This document shows, one piece after another, positions 1 to 10,729 of a DNA stretch of 64,000 nucleotides; within the stretch, counting starts at the first letter, position 1, and every line of letters begins with the position of its first letter. Location of the stretch: positions 6,776,001 to 6,840,000 of the forward strand of contig JADLSH010000369.1 in assembly GCA_016169945.1 (NCBI GenBank). Direction: 5' to 3'. The position numbers and the translations under genes were made by a program. The notes beneath the pieces were generated by a model that was given only the letters and a program-made list of their open reading frames with translations, was not told where the DNA came from and searched no databases. This DNA comes from Trachythela sp. YZ-2020. Its lineage: Eukaryota; Cnidaria; Anthozoa; Malacalcyonacea; Clavulariidae.

Positions 1-887
1 TCTCATCTTCTCAAGTAGAATTTGATGAACTACGGTGTCAAATGCTTTTTCAGATCTATAAAAACTACTAAGTTAAACATTTTTCTATCCATGTTAACGT
101 GATGGAACAGTGTGTGGTATATATAAGGCAGTGGTTAGCAGAAGATAAGTTATTTATGAATGACGATAAGACTGAATTTATTCTTATCGGGACAAAACAG
201 CAGCTGTCCAAGATTGATATTGGTAGCATAAAGATTGGCGATGTTGATATTGTTCCTGAGTCACCCATTAGGAATCTTGGGGCATGGTTTGAAAGCACGT
301 TATCTATGGATAAACATACCACCAAAATTACTTCTACCGCGTTTTATTATTTGTACAACATCAAGCAGATTAGAAAATTCCTGTCAAGAGCTGACACTGA
401 GACCCTTATTCACGCTTTCATATCTTGTCGCCTAGATTACTGTAACAGCCTATTATATGGACTGCCTGCTTACCAGCTGGCTAAATTACAACGAGTTCAA
501 AATGCGGCTGCACGTCTTATCTTCGAAGAAACAAAATTCTGTCACATCACCCCGCTGTTGAATGCATTACACTGGCTTCCTATCAAATACCGTATTGAGT
601 TCAAGGTCTTGCTTTTGACATATAAGGCCCTTCACGGCCAGGCGCCTGTGTATCTACAAGAGCTCTTAACAATAAAAAACAGCAAGCGATATAACTTGCG
701 GACTAACAACAGCCTGATGTTGGACTCTCCATCGGCACGGTCCTATGCTACATTGGGTGATAGGGCTTTTGTATATGCAGCACCCAAGTTATGGAACGCT
801 TTACCTGGTTCGCTGCGAATGAGCGCCTCCATTGATATATTTAAAAAGTCTCTGAAGACATTTTTATTTAAGAAAGCGTTCGTTTGA
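1..887 (+). mobile_element. LINE (CR1/L2-like) reverse-transcriptase relic with inverted 5' part
   Basis: The + strand from about 85 to 887 encodes the part of a non-LTR retrotransposon protein downstream of the RT catalytic motif. It has the family's typical C-terminal signatures: LQRVQNAAARLI, LHWLPI, YKALHG.AP.YL and APKLWNALP, ending FKKSLKTFLFKK and a stop at 885-887. The open frame runs from about 99, but no true start is implied because the upstream part is missing. Bases 1 to about 92 read on the other strand and encode the upstream RT motif A region (VVFIDLKKAFDTV). The two halves are therefore head to head, as expected from a 5' inversion during target-primed insertion (twin priming). 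The inverted part runs off the left edge. The host role is that of a dead insertion, probably inside an intron of the gene whose last exon starts at 1320. Confidence 0.85.
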
Positions 888-1104
888 AGTTTAGACTATA
901 GACCAAGTTTTTAGGAAAATAGGAATTAATAATTTTTATAATATGTATATAACGTTGTTCTTTTAACTTTTGTAATGCGCATTCGAAAATGTACTTCCAT
1001 TGATTTATGCGCAATTTTTTTTGTCATGGATTTTAAATTTTCTAGTCTTTTCTGTCTGAATTTCTGGACTACTTCATGATAAAACATAAACTGACAATTT
1101 GATA

Positions 1105-1290
1105 TAGCCTCCTCCGCAGGCAACTCTTCGTAAACGCCAGAATTGTGCAATACTTGGCAAAAATTGCGCAATAGCTTGGGAGTCAAAACCAGCTCCAATT
1201 ATCCCTCACTATCCACTGTTTCTCCCTCATGCCTATGAAATTATTGCGTAATTCTGCCGTTTCCCACCAAGTTGCCTGCGGAGGAGGCTA
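1105..1290. mobile_element. Short inverted-repeat element (MITE-like) with 20-bp perfect ends
   Basis: The 20-mer TAGCCTCCTCCGCAGGCAAC at 1105-1124 has an exact reverse complement at 1271-1290, giving a 186-bp element. The string TTTGATATA occurs on both sides, directly left of the element and a few bases to the right, which may be an imperfect target duplication. The element ends about 30 bp before the splice acceptor at 1318-1319. The superfamily cannot be assigned from the sequence alone. Confidence 0.6.
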
Positions 1291-1319
1291 CTATTTGATA
1301 TAATATTAATATTTTTCAG

Positions 1320-1985
1320 GTTGGACGACTTTTAAGATTCATTGGATTGGTGAAAAAGGTTGTTGTCAAACTAAATACATTTCTGAAGTTCGTCACTTCT
1401 GGGGCTCTTCTTGTTATGTTTTGGGTGAAAATTAGTCAAGCAACAGCGAAAGGAGACCTTCAAAAATTTTCACCTTGGATGATTTTGGCTGTAACAGCTC
1501 TTGGTACAGCTGTGATTACGTCATTTCTCGTTATTACCTTCATATTTGCTTCTCTACTACGGCTACCTAAGAAATCAATCCTGGCTGTTACAGTGCTTTC
1601 ATCAGCAAGACATTCAAGTATAACTATTGCTGTTATTGAGAATTTACCAGATAGTGTTGGGGACAAAGATCTTATGTTTTTCCCCATAATATTTGTCTAT
1701 TTAGCTATGGTTGTTATTATCAATAGTTTTGGTGCATTTATGACAATCGACGAAGAGAAAACTGACATTGAACAAGGACAAGGGATAGATATGCTTGAAG
1801 ACAAGGATTTAAATAATAATCAAGTTAATGAAATCACCAAAGGAAATCATGACATTGTGCTGTTGTTGGAGCCTTTGGAGTCAAAGTTAGTTAATAGTGC
1901 GCACAAACTGACTTTAGTTGACTCAAATGCCTACACCAAAGACTGCATTACGTTTCCAACCGTACAGTGGCATACGGCTCTTTAA
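1320..1985 (+). CDS. Terminal exon of a multi-pass membrane protein, tentatively SBF/bile-acid symporter-like
   Basis: A pyrimidine-rich acceptor ending TTTTTCAG at 1319 opens a 221-codon frame starting VGRLLRFIGL and closed by TAA at 1983-1985. Near residues 20-40, 45-75 and 115-140 there are strongly hydrophobic stretches compatible with transmembrane helices. Between them lies a small-residue helix, SSARHSSITIAVIENLP, followed by GDKDLMFFPIIF. This order resembles the last helices of the sodium/bile-acid symporter (SBF) superfamily, where a polar helix is followed by a PI(I/L) helix. That assignment is weak and rests on pattern only. The last ~80 residues are hydrophilic and acidic (EEKTDIEQGQGIDMLEDKD) and look like a cytosolic tail. 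Earlier exons must lie left of the window, and the LINE and MITE upstream would then be intronic. Confidence 0.5.
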   Translation, partial: VGRLLRFIGLVKKVVVKLNTFLKFVTSGALLVMFWVKISQATAKGDLQKFSPWMILAVTALGTAVITSFLVITFIFASLLRLPKKSILAVTVLSSARHSSITIAVIENLPDSVGDKDLMFFPIIFVYLAMVVIINSFGAFMTIDEEKTDIEQGQGIDMLEDKDLNNNQVNEITKGNHDIVLLLEPLESKLVNSAHKLTLVDSNAYTKDCITFPTVQWHTAL

Positions 1986-2449
1986 AGTTGATCTCTAAGC
2001 TTACTACACGAGTGAATATCTTAGATTTCTTGATCGTTCATCCTTGGTAAATTATGCCGGCACTAATAATTGTTAAATTTGTGGATGACTCTACGACGAC
2101 GTCCTGTCAAAAACTCAGTATGATTTCTCCACACAAACATAATCACAAACACATGCAACAAGAAGTCGTACTCACTGAAGCCCCTAAAACCAAACCAAGC
2201 AGGCAGGTGGTGAATTTGCACCCATTCCTACTATTTATTTATTTATTTAAATGGTCGTCAGTCGCAGTTGTGATATACGACGAATGAGTTTACATTCCGG
2301 ATCATGTGAATTTGTAACGGGCAATTTGAAATGATGTAACGATATAGTTTGTTGAAATGATATTTTGATGCAATTTGCAAAAAGTTTGTACTAAGTGTAT
2401 ATATAATATAATTACTGACGGTCATAATAACCTATTCTCTCTCTGCATT
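1986..2449. other. 3' flank of the transporter gene
   Basis: AT-rich non-coding sequence that probably holds the 3' UTR of the exon before it. No clear AATAAA is seen before the hAT element. The last 8 bases (2442-2449) are the left target duplication of that element. Confidence 0.4.
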
Positions 2450-3224
2450 CAGGGGCGCACATTAGGGGGGGAGGTGTGAGTGTGACACCCCCCCCCCCAT
2501 CATTTGTGAATTTTTCAAAACAGTCTGTCCCAAATTGTAAAATTACACTACTTAATTCGGTCCGAGTTGGTCCGAAACATCCTGTCTAAAAACGTATAAT
2601 AAACGTTACAAAAATTGTCAATAAAATAAATCAACATTGCAAAACCCAGAGATATATTTTCCTCTTATTAAAGCAATATACTCAAATGTAAGATGACATA
2701 GCCGTATACGACTGCGCAAAACCTCCTAACTTTTGCTCTGCCGCATTGTGCGTTCTATTTCCACGTCAGTATTCTCGAGTAAAATTAAGTCAACTCTGTT
2801 GTAAAAATGCAGTTTCTAATTGAGTCTTTATGATGTTGAAGGTTACGTTTTGGGGGGCGTTTTCTTTAAATAACTGCATTTAAAGAAAATTGCAGCGAAA
2901 TATTTGAATTTGAAACTAGAGTGTTTGAAATCTTATATATATTAATGAAAGGGTCTATAACGAAAGAGGTAGAGAAGAAGACTCTGAAAATGCTATTTCC
3001 GACGATCTACAGATTCAAGTTTTTCAAAATTTTCCACGTCGGCGCTAACCATGGTGGCGCCTCGTGGAAGTCGGCCCCCTATTTTTTAACAATCCTTCTA
3101 CACCCCTGGCATGACACATATTTTTGCATAACTCGTAATACATGTGGTCAAACAAATATAAAAAGTCGGTCCCTGAACAATGGACACCCCCCCCCCCCAA
3201 ACTCTTTTGCAATGTGCGCCCCTG
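2450..3224. mobile_element. Non-autonomous hAT element (MITE), 775 bp, complete with TSD
   Basis: The ends are 14-bp terminal inverted repeats, CAGGGGCGCACATT at 2450 and its complement ending at 3224. They are flanked by a perfect 8-bp target duplication TCTGCATT at 2442-2449 and 3225-3232. An 8-bp duplication with CA-G ends is the hallmark of the hAT superfamily. The interior carries long C/G runs near both ends and no transposase-like frame, so it needs a transposase in trans. Confidence 0.92.
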
Positions 3225-3261
3225 TCTGCATTATACCATCGAATGCAGAGTGCGCTTGCTG

Positions 3262-3390
3262 GCGCACAGCATTATTAAAAAGAATGCAGCCTGCACACAG
3301 CAATATTAAAAATATTGCAGCCTGCACACAGCAATATTAAAAATAATGCAGCCTGCTCACAGCAATATTAAAAATAATGCTGCCAGCATG
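3262..3390. repeat. About four tandem copies of a ~31-bp unit
   Basis: The unit contains CACACAGCAATATTAAAAAT followed by ATTGCAGCCTG or ATGCAGCCTG and repeats about four times with few changes. GCAATATT and AATATTGC make each unit partly self-complementary. The motif TATTGCAGCC also appears in the palindrome at 3901-3960, so the two may share an origin. Confidence 0.75.
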
Positions 3391-3900
3391 GCGCATTATG
3401 GTGGCAGTGCTCTCTTCGAGCAAGATAAAGACCCCCTCATTTCAATCTTTTGAATTTATACAGCAATATATAGTCTGCCTGATCCGCTTGTGGTATTTTA
3501 TCGAACATCTGCACATGCGCAAAACACATTAAAAAGTTTTTATTCGTGTCTTATTCTGTTTAATTAATTCTGCACTTAGAATTAGTGCATCTCTACATTG
3601 CTCTGCTCTTGTTGCTTTTCCGTTTTTGATGAAGATTTAGTCATAACTTGCTCTAACATGTGCATATTCAGCTGTTGTATTTATGCTGCAATTTCTTGCT
3701 TGCGCTTGTGGGATTTGAAAGAACAACACGCTCGCTCATTGTGATTCAGTCCAACAAGCAGCACCCTAATCTTACAACCTAAAACAATTACTTTTGATTC
3801 GGTTCGATGCCTAAAATCGCTGCGATCGTAAATTAAGAGAAGGAACAATACGTTTGACTAACGTCAGTAATTATAATAGATAATTACTTCGGCCAAACGG

Positions 3901-3960
3901 CATTCTTGAATATATTGCAGCCAGCTTCGGCCTCAGCTGGCTGCAATATATTCAAGAATG
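3901..3960. repeat. Perfect 25-bp-arm palindrome with a 10-bp loop
   Basis: CATTCTTGAATATATTGCAG plus CCAGC (3901-3925) is matched exactly by its reverse complement at 3936-3960. Outside this core GGCC(A/T)AA and ATTGGCC continue the symmetry for a few bases. It could be a very small foldback element; no target duplication was recognised. Confidence 0.85.
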
Positions 3961-4085
3961 CCATTGGCCTCAGTAATTAGCTATTAAATACAATATCGTA
4001 CACAGGATCAGTCGCTCGTGGTACGAGATTGAAGTTGAGATTGCTTAATAACGAGCTCGACCAAATACGCATACTCCGCAATAAA

Positions 4086-4150
4086 AAATCGCCTTAAATC
4101 GCCTAAAGACGCTTTAAGTCGCCCGGCTAAAGTCGCTTTAAGTCGCCGAA
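4086..4150. repeat. Short degenerate repeats of a TTAAGTCGC-like word
   Basis: CGCCTTAAATCGCC, ACGCTTTAAGTCGCC and TCGCTTTAAGTCGCC follow one another with small changes. This is low-order repetition without coding potential. Confidence 0.5.
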
Positions 4151-4185
4151 CATCTCTGATCTAATGGTTAAGTTTTCTGTCTTTT

Positions 4186-4340
4186 CCAGTGGCGTAGGAA
4201 GCGGGGAGGCCGGGGGGCCTCGGCCAATATTATAAGAGGGGGGGCCGAATATCTTTCGCTCCCCCCAAAAAAAATAAAATAATTTTCATGAAAATGATGG
4301 AAACAGCTTAGTTCCCTGAACAAGCTTACTAAAAGAGGTA
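4186..4340 (+). mobile_element. Possible hAT left end, lacking its partner end
   Basis: CAGTGGCGTAGGAAGCGGGG at 4187 resembles a common hAT terminal sequence, with the usual G-rich stretch behind it. No matching right end (…CCTACGCCACTG) is found before or after the adjoining microsatellite. The element is either truncated or disrupted by expansion of that repeat. Confidence 0.4.
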
Positions 4341-4716
<376 letters not shown>

Positions 4717-6150
4717 ACAGGAAGCCCAGGTAGCAAACACAACTTGCCTGTATGCATGTGGTGTTCTGACCATCAGAATTCATTAAAATCGTCTCACAAG
4801 TGCATGAAATTACATTTGAGCATTTTTGAGAGACCAATGATACAGTATTCAGCATATATTTCAAGTTTTTAACACTCGCCGGCACATGTCTTTGCTGCTT
4901 TTTAGTTCCCTTATAAACTCTCGTAGAAAACTCCAAACGGTTTAACTCGTTTTCATGTAAAATATAGTACTGTAAATATAGGCCTGATGTAAATGGGATA
5001 TATTAAATTTGTCTTGAAATAAACTGCAATCACAAACATATACTGACTGTTCTTTTATGTGTTTTACTATTTGTGTATCAGCACATATTCGTTTTGGCCT
5101 TTCACGTCATTTTCAACAGCAGATCTAAGGCTGGTTTACACTCGCAATATATTTTTTGTAAATCTTAATTTTGTAAATCGAAATTTGCCGTTCTAAATTA
5201 GACGACTTACTCGTCTAATATAAATACGGGAAATTAGACGTAGGAGTAAAAAATTAACGTCGTCTGAGTAGTAATGTAGGTAGTTTTCGACCCCTTTTTT
5301 GAGGGTGAGCAAGGGTGAACATCATTAAATATTCAAACATCATTAGCATATGAGGGTGCGGTGGCGTAACGCTCATTGTGTAGGGTTAGTTCAAAAACTA
5401 AGGGCCCCCGACAGTTAGGGGCCCCCATCAGCCACGGCCTATCGCCGTTAGTTAGAAAACGTAAAAATTAAAACTGCAGGTTAAGAATCAATGGGAAAAT
5501 GCAAAATTAATAATGCTAAATAATAAAGCCTCCATCGACAACGGTAGCTGTCGAATATCTCAAATAAAACAAAAGTTATTCTTATTAGTTATTACATGTG
5601 TTGGAGACAGTCATAACGAAGTGGTATATTATACTCGTTAATGTTTAGCGCATGTTACGTAACATACAATGAAAAATATCTTTATCAACACCTATGTATA
5701 TGAATTAATTTACTTTGAACTTATTTAATATTCAATTTTCGTAAACTCGCGTTCTTATTGGTCAATTTGTACCCTGCACTACACGTGTGTGCATTTTGTA
5801 TAGCAACAACGCACGGCCGTGCCACTGTGGCCGTGGCCCAGAGGAGGTTGGACAGCTGTCACGTGAATTTCTCGACCAATGAAATCGCGCTATTTTTTCA
5901 TTGTGTTTGTGAAGATTTTAGGCTGCCTAATTTGCATTGGGCGCAGAAACACTTGAAAAATACATACTCATATTTTATAAATTCTATAAAAAAGCAAGCG
6001 TGGCCTTAATATTATGCAAGAACTTGTGGTAACTGTAAAAAATTCTGAGTGATTGTTTAAACTTATTTTGATGATCAAAGTTCGTCGTGTCATCGCAACG
6101 TGATGACTCGAGGCCGCGTCTGTTTACAACTTTCAAACTAAGATATCTGG
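4717..6150. other. Intergenic stretch without a recognised gene
   Basis: AT-rich sequence with short frames that lack codon bias, splice signals or known motifs. A small hairpin-prone stretch around 5190-5270 contains repeated TTAGACG and CGTCTAA words. Nothing else was identified. Confidence 0.5.
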
Positions 6151-6157
6151 AGTTCCC

Positions 6158-7690
6158 ATGGTTCGATTTTCATCTGGCGTAGGATTTCGATTCATCCACG
6201 GTAGGTATTTGGACTCGACGTCTGGCGAGTGCCGTGTTTTGCAAGCGCATGTCAAGGACGAGTCGGACATCACCGGTTTTCTTTGGAATGGCTATAAGTG
6301 GAGAAAGCCAGGGAGTTGCACCATCAACCTTTTCGATTATACCACTTTCACACATTTCTTGTAGCTTGTCGTTCACCTTTGCTTGAGGTTGTGTGGAAAA
6401 CGACGTGGGGCCTGGGCCACAGGATTGACGGATTTGTCAATTTCAAGTGTCACCTCGACTCCTTTCAGGTTTCCAGTTCCTTGGAAAAGATGGTGGTGTC
6501 GCTGGATAATTTCCGCTACAGATGGATTCTCATGTTGTGTAAAAGAGTTCATATTTAATGTTATTAACCCTAATTCGGTTGATGACTGATAGCCCAGAAT
6601 ACACTTATACTGTCCGGTTGTGACATAAAATGTTGCATCCGTATTCTGTCCGGTGGTGGATTTAATGGTGGTTTTGAATTGACCGGCAAGCTCTATTGGA
6701 TCCTCAGAACCATAAGCCCGTATTTTTGCCTTTGTTGGGACTAACCGAATGCTATTATTTCTCTGAATTTGATTGAAAATGTTCTGATGAACAATGTTAA
6801 TTGAGGAACCAAATTCGACCAAAACTTTTACTTTTGTATTACCGAGAGAGATTTCGGGTGATTTTGCTGGGGTGGATGAAAGTGTGAAACAGTTATCGTC
6901 ATTAGAATCTTGCAAGTATTTACTCTCAGACTGTTCGACCTTTGTGATATTGACTGATTTTTTTGCTGATCTACAAAATTTGGCAAATGGCCAGTCTTTC
7001 CGCAGTTGTGGCATTCTTTTCCATGGGCTGGGCAGGATTGCATTCCGTTTTTATGAGGATGCACCTCCTCTTGTTGTTTTCCTGTGTTCTTCGAAAAACG
7101 TCCCCGGGGATTGTTCCAATATTTATTTGGTTTTGTTTTCGGTTGTTTTGTATTGAATTTACACTGTTTGTGCTGTTTTCCAGTCGCTGTACTTGCTCGT
7201 CGGTGACTTCCAATTATTTTCCAAACTCTAAAAGGGCTTTCAAATCTATTTGTTCGCGAAGGGCTTTTTTTCGCAATAGGGCATCTTGGGTTCGATGAAT
7301 TATTTGCGTTTTTATCTCGCTACTTCGTTCAATGCGTTGGTAAATACACAATCCGCTGCTTTGGTTTTCAAACGTCGATAATAATCGATAATTTCTCATC
7401 ATTTCCTTGTGCTAGCTCACGAAATTCGAAAATAGCGACATCTTTATTCCCGAGAGGGGAAAAATACTGCGATAAACTTTCGACTGCTGCTTCGTACGTT
7501 GTTCCGGTATCGGGTAAAATACCAAATGTGTCGTTCGTAGCTTCGCCTACGTATGTCAACAAAAGTCCTCGCCGTATCGTTGAATCGAATTCCCTGAAGC
7601 TTATTAATCAGTGAATACCTATTGTGAATAACTCGCAGCTCGCATCTGATTACGGGTCTGCTCGCACCTTGTAAAATCAATCCGCTCGCA
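6158..7690 (-). pseudogene. Decayed Ty3/Gypsy LTR-retrotransposon gag-pol fragment
   Basis: Read on the - strand, four neighbouring frames give consecutive Gypsy domains. First is a gag-like capsid segment (FGILPDTGTTYEAAVESL…YFSP, about 7560-7370). A CCHC-type zinc knuckle (CHNCGKTGH, about 7010) follows. Then a retropepsin-like domain (VKVLVEFGSSINIV, about 6800) leads into the start of reverse transcriptase (GIIEKVDGATPWLSPLIAIPKK and VRLVLDMR, about 6370-6200). The protein stops inside RT at about 6158, and integrase, RNase H and LTRs are not seen. Frameshifts and stops separate the blocks, and the protease D-S/T-G triad reads E-F-G. This is a dead copy. Frames on the + strand over the same span are shadows. 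Confidence 0.85.
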
Positions 7691-7864
7691 GCTACGCGTA
7701 GGGATATTCATGCATGTGAACCTGGCCCAACAGTAGAGGGGTTTCCGATCGGATCAAAGGGTGAAAACGGCGGTAAACCGCTTCGAGGAGCATGCACTGA
7801 TTTGTTGTCCGTAACTTGAGTCGGCTGTGCTGAATTTTCTGCACTCGGGCCTCGGGGTTGGATC

Positions 7865-8210
7865 CAGGGACGCCGGAGAGCGCGGGGGGGCAAGCGCCCC
7901 TCCTGCCCTTTCCTAAGGGGGGCAAGGGGGGCAAAAGTACCCTTATAATATAAATTAAACAATAATAATACTGGCAAAGAAGAGAAAATACAGCTGTATT
8001 AGACGATCCGGCAGTGCATAATGGAAAGTGATTGTTTTCGTTCCGTACTTCTTTAGATCTATATTTGTACATAGAAATAACATTTAAATGAGTTGAAATT
8101 TGAAAATCATCGAAATTCCATCGAAAGGGCGTGACAGCGAAAATTTTTCTAGGCTGCCCTTACGTTCGCATTGCCCCCCCCCCTGCCCTACTATCGCTCC
8201 GGCGTCCCTG
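7865..8210. mobile_element. Non-autonomous hAT element (MITE), 346 bp, with TSD
   Basis: The 14-bp ends CAGGGACGCCGGAG (7865) and the complement ending at 8210 are flanked by GTTGGATC (7857-7864) and GTTGAATC (8211-8218). The target duplication matches at 7 of 8 positions. Internal C- and G-runs sit near the ends. No transposase is encoded. Confidence 0.88.
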
Positions 8211-8902
8211 GTTGAATCACTTGTTGTTGGACTTGCTTGTTCGGTATCACTCATATCGGAACGTTTCAACGTTAAACGGTATTCTCGTCGCCAGTGTTGT
8301 GTCTTAAACTACGCGTTTAATACGAAAATAAAGTATCTTTTATTCTTGAACAACAACTCATAAGAATACCCAATACAATGATGCAATACTAAATAATTTA
8401 ATACCGAAAACATTCATACTTTTTTAACTGAATATCTCGTAGCGCTAAAAAGTCCGAAGATTCCCTGCTAGATTTCAGTAAACAATAAGCCCTAGACATA
8501 GAAGAGATCTTGTATATATAATGTTTTCTTTAGTTTAACTTCCGTATGGTTGTGAAAAATTATAATTGGGTTGTGTAATCCACTAGAAATCACTATGTGT
8601 ATATGACAAATTATTCAGGTGGAGGGGGCTAAAGCCCCCAGATCCCCCTGCTCCCCCTGCTCCGTGGTCCCTGGGATAAGGTTCCGTTAACTTCAAAACT
8701 ATTTATAAACACTAATCATATTGACTTGTTTTATCACACTTGACAAAAGAATTGACAGAGATGCCAAAAGCTGAATAGACCACTTGTATATCACCTGTAA
8801 ATTCGTTTTAAGATTTGATATGTCAAATAAATTGCGAGATTAGTAAGTTTATTACAATTGGAATATCTTTGAAGCTAATCGTTGTGAAAACTATTGATTA
8901 AA
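8211..8902. other. Upstream region of the gamma-glutamyl hydrolase gene
   Basis: AT-rich sequence with no frame of note. G/C-rich strings around 8625-8675 (…CCCAGATCCCCC… and GGTCCCTGGG) look like a degraded hAT end, but no second end is present. The promoter of the gene at 8903 should lie here; no single TATA box stands out. Confidence 0.4.
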
Positions 8903-9877
8903 ATGACGGAGAAGGTGTCCATATTTATTGCACTACTTTCATGTTTGTTTTTCTCCTGTGGATTCGACCTTACTAACGGCGCACGACGTGAAATTCAAAC
9001 AAACAGACCAATAATAGGAATCATGGCGCAATCAACTCGCAATATGTCGTTTGAAGATCTCGGTAAAAACTACATTTCTGCATCCTACGTAAAGTTTCTT
9101 GAATCTTCAGGCGCGCGCGTGGTTCCTATCTTTAATAATCTAACTGAAGTTGAAACTAAGAAATTATTTAAATCTATTAATGGTGCTGTTTTTCCTGGTG
9201 GAATAGTAAGTCTGTTGAGTTCACGTTATGCTAACATTTCAAGAACTATATTTGAGCTAGCGAAAGAGACATATGATGAGGGAGGCTATTTTCCAATAAT
9301 GGGTATGTGTCTTGGTCACCAGCTTCTTGCAACAGTGGTAAATGGCCGCACAGAGATCCGTATTCCTACTGATTCACTTAATATGACAGCACCTCTAAAC
9401 CTTCCGAAACATTACCGTGACAGTAAACTATTCCGAGATATTCCAAATGATCGGGTAAAAGCATTCAATGAAACGTTAATCACCGCACATTTTCATGAAT
9501 TATCACTTCCTTTGAAATTATTCCAAGAGAATAAAAAGTTGAAAGATTTTTACAAAGTTCTTACAACAAATGTTGATCGGCGTGGCGTGGAATTTGTCTC
9601 AACGATGGAAGCAAAGAATTATCCGTTTTATTCGATGCAATGGCATCCAGAGAAATGCGCTTTTGAATGGGGGCCCAAGAAAGCTATACCACACTTTCTC
9701 ACATCAATTGAATTAAGTCAATACCTTTCAAATTTCCTTGTCCAAGAAGCGAGATTTAGCAAGAATAAATTTACGTCAGGAAAAGAAGAAAGAGCTACAT
9801 TAATTTATAACTACAATCCTGTATATACTGGGATCGATAAACATAGCCTGTTTAACCAAATTTACTTTTTTAATTAA
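8903..9877 (+). CDS. GGH: Gamma-glutamyl hydrolase, secreted/lysosomal, single exon
   Basis: The 324-residue product is a class I glutamine-amidotransferase-fold peptidase. The family removes gamma-linked glutamates from folate polyglutamates in the lysosome or outside the cell. ATG at 8903 is the first Met and begins a signal peptide (hydrophobic core IFIALLSCLFFSCGF). The mature part opens with RPIIGIMAQ, as in the family. The nucleophile is in GMCLGHQ, about residue 137. The catalytic His is in the QWHPEK motif, about residue 247, followed by FEWG. The C-terminus (YNPVYTG, IYFFN) matches the family end. There are five N-glycosylation sequons (NMS, NLT, NIS, NMT, NET). The length is normal for the family (~318 in human). 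The gene has no introns, unlike its kinesin neighbour, which may point to a retrocopy origin; the frame is intact and looks functional. Confidence 0.93.
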   Translation: MTEKVSIFIALLSCLFFSCGFDLTNGARREIQTNRPIIGIMAQSTRNMSFEDLGKNYISASYVKFLESSGARVVPIFNNLTEVETKKLFKSINGAVFPGGIVSLLSSRYANISRTIFELAKETYDEGGYFPIMGMCLGHQLLATVVNGRTEIRIPTDSLNMTAPLNLPKHYRDSKLFRDIPNDRVKAFNETLITAHFHELSLPLKLFQENKKLKDFYKVLTTNVDRRGVEFVSTMEAKNYPFYSMQWHPEKCAFEWGPKKAIPHFLTSIELSQYLSNFLVQEARFSKNKFTSGKEERATLIYNYNPVYTGIDKHSLFNQIYFFN

Positions 9878-10729
9878 ATGATCATAAATATGACTTACTG
9901 TAACTGTAGTCTGTACAGACGAGAGCAAGTTTTGCCGGACAACTTCATTCACAACTGAGTTTTCCTTGATAAATTTTCCTTGATGAAGTTTCCTTGACTA
10001 AAGTCGCACCTGTCAACCTCTCTCTCCCAGAGTTCCTCCCCCGGCCCGGCAGAGGCTTTCCTGGACATCTAAAACACGCGCCGATATATGGCGCGGGTAT
10101 AGTTTGCCAGGGCGCGCAGGGAGGCGCCATCACACCGCATTGCCCGCGTGCATTACATTATCCAGGTTGAATTTCCTCTGTGGGCGAGAGGGCATCTAGT
10201 TCATTGTGTGAACATCAAAAATACGTACGTTGATTTACAATGCTACAACCTCTATTGAAAGGGAAGGGGAATTGAAGGGCGTTTTCCATTACGATCGCTT
10301 TGTCCGTGTGGGGCAAGCAAACCAGTTTAAAGATGCGCTTCAGTTGTAGGTGTCTAGCGTAAACATTTGTCAGTCCGTTTTGGTGCTCGCGGACATGTTT
10401 TGAAAGCTGAACGTAATGGGAAATGGCCTTAAGAAGTAATATTACTATTAGCGAATCAAAGGGTTTATACCTACAGAACGGGTTTCAGATTAATTTAGGG
10501 AGTATGCTACAAATATAATAAAATTAAAGTTTTTGCTTCAACCGCTTTTACTTCCTTTTACTATTACGTGGGATTATCATGGAAAACTGAAATTCAGTTC
10601 AGTAGTAATCTATTTTCTGTATATTGTAATGCCAGTGTTAATATATACAATACATTTCAGACGGGAATTCTCAACGGGAATTAGCAGAAATGAATTAGTC
10701 TGCACGAGTAAATGTCTGACCATGGAACA
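9878..10729. other. 3' flank of the hydrolase gene, no gene seen
   Basis: The region has a GC-richer patch at about 10000-10140 and otherwise AT-rich sequence. Short frames on both strands show no recognisable motif. Confidence 0.4.

Noticed and set aside
926..1198. 90-codon - strand frame
   Set aside because: It overlaps the 1105-1290 inverted-repeat element and has no known motif.
2921..3340. 139-codon + strand frame
   Set aside because: It crosses the right end of the hAT MITE and the tandem repeat, has no motif, and shows no splice or codon support.
6158..7298. Several + strand frames of 68-120 codons
   Set aside because: They are shadows of the Gypsy gag-pol relic coded on the - strand.
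8625..8680. Possible hAT end ending GGTCCCTG
   Set aside because: No matching left end or target duplication within range.
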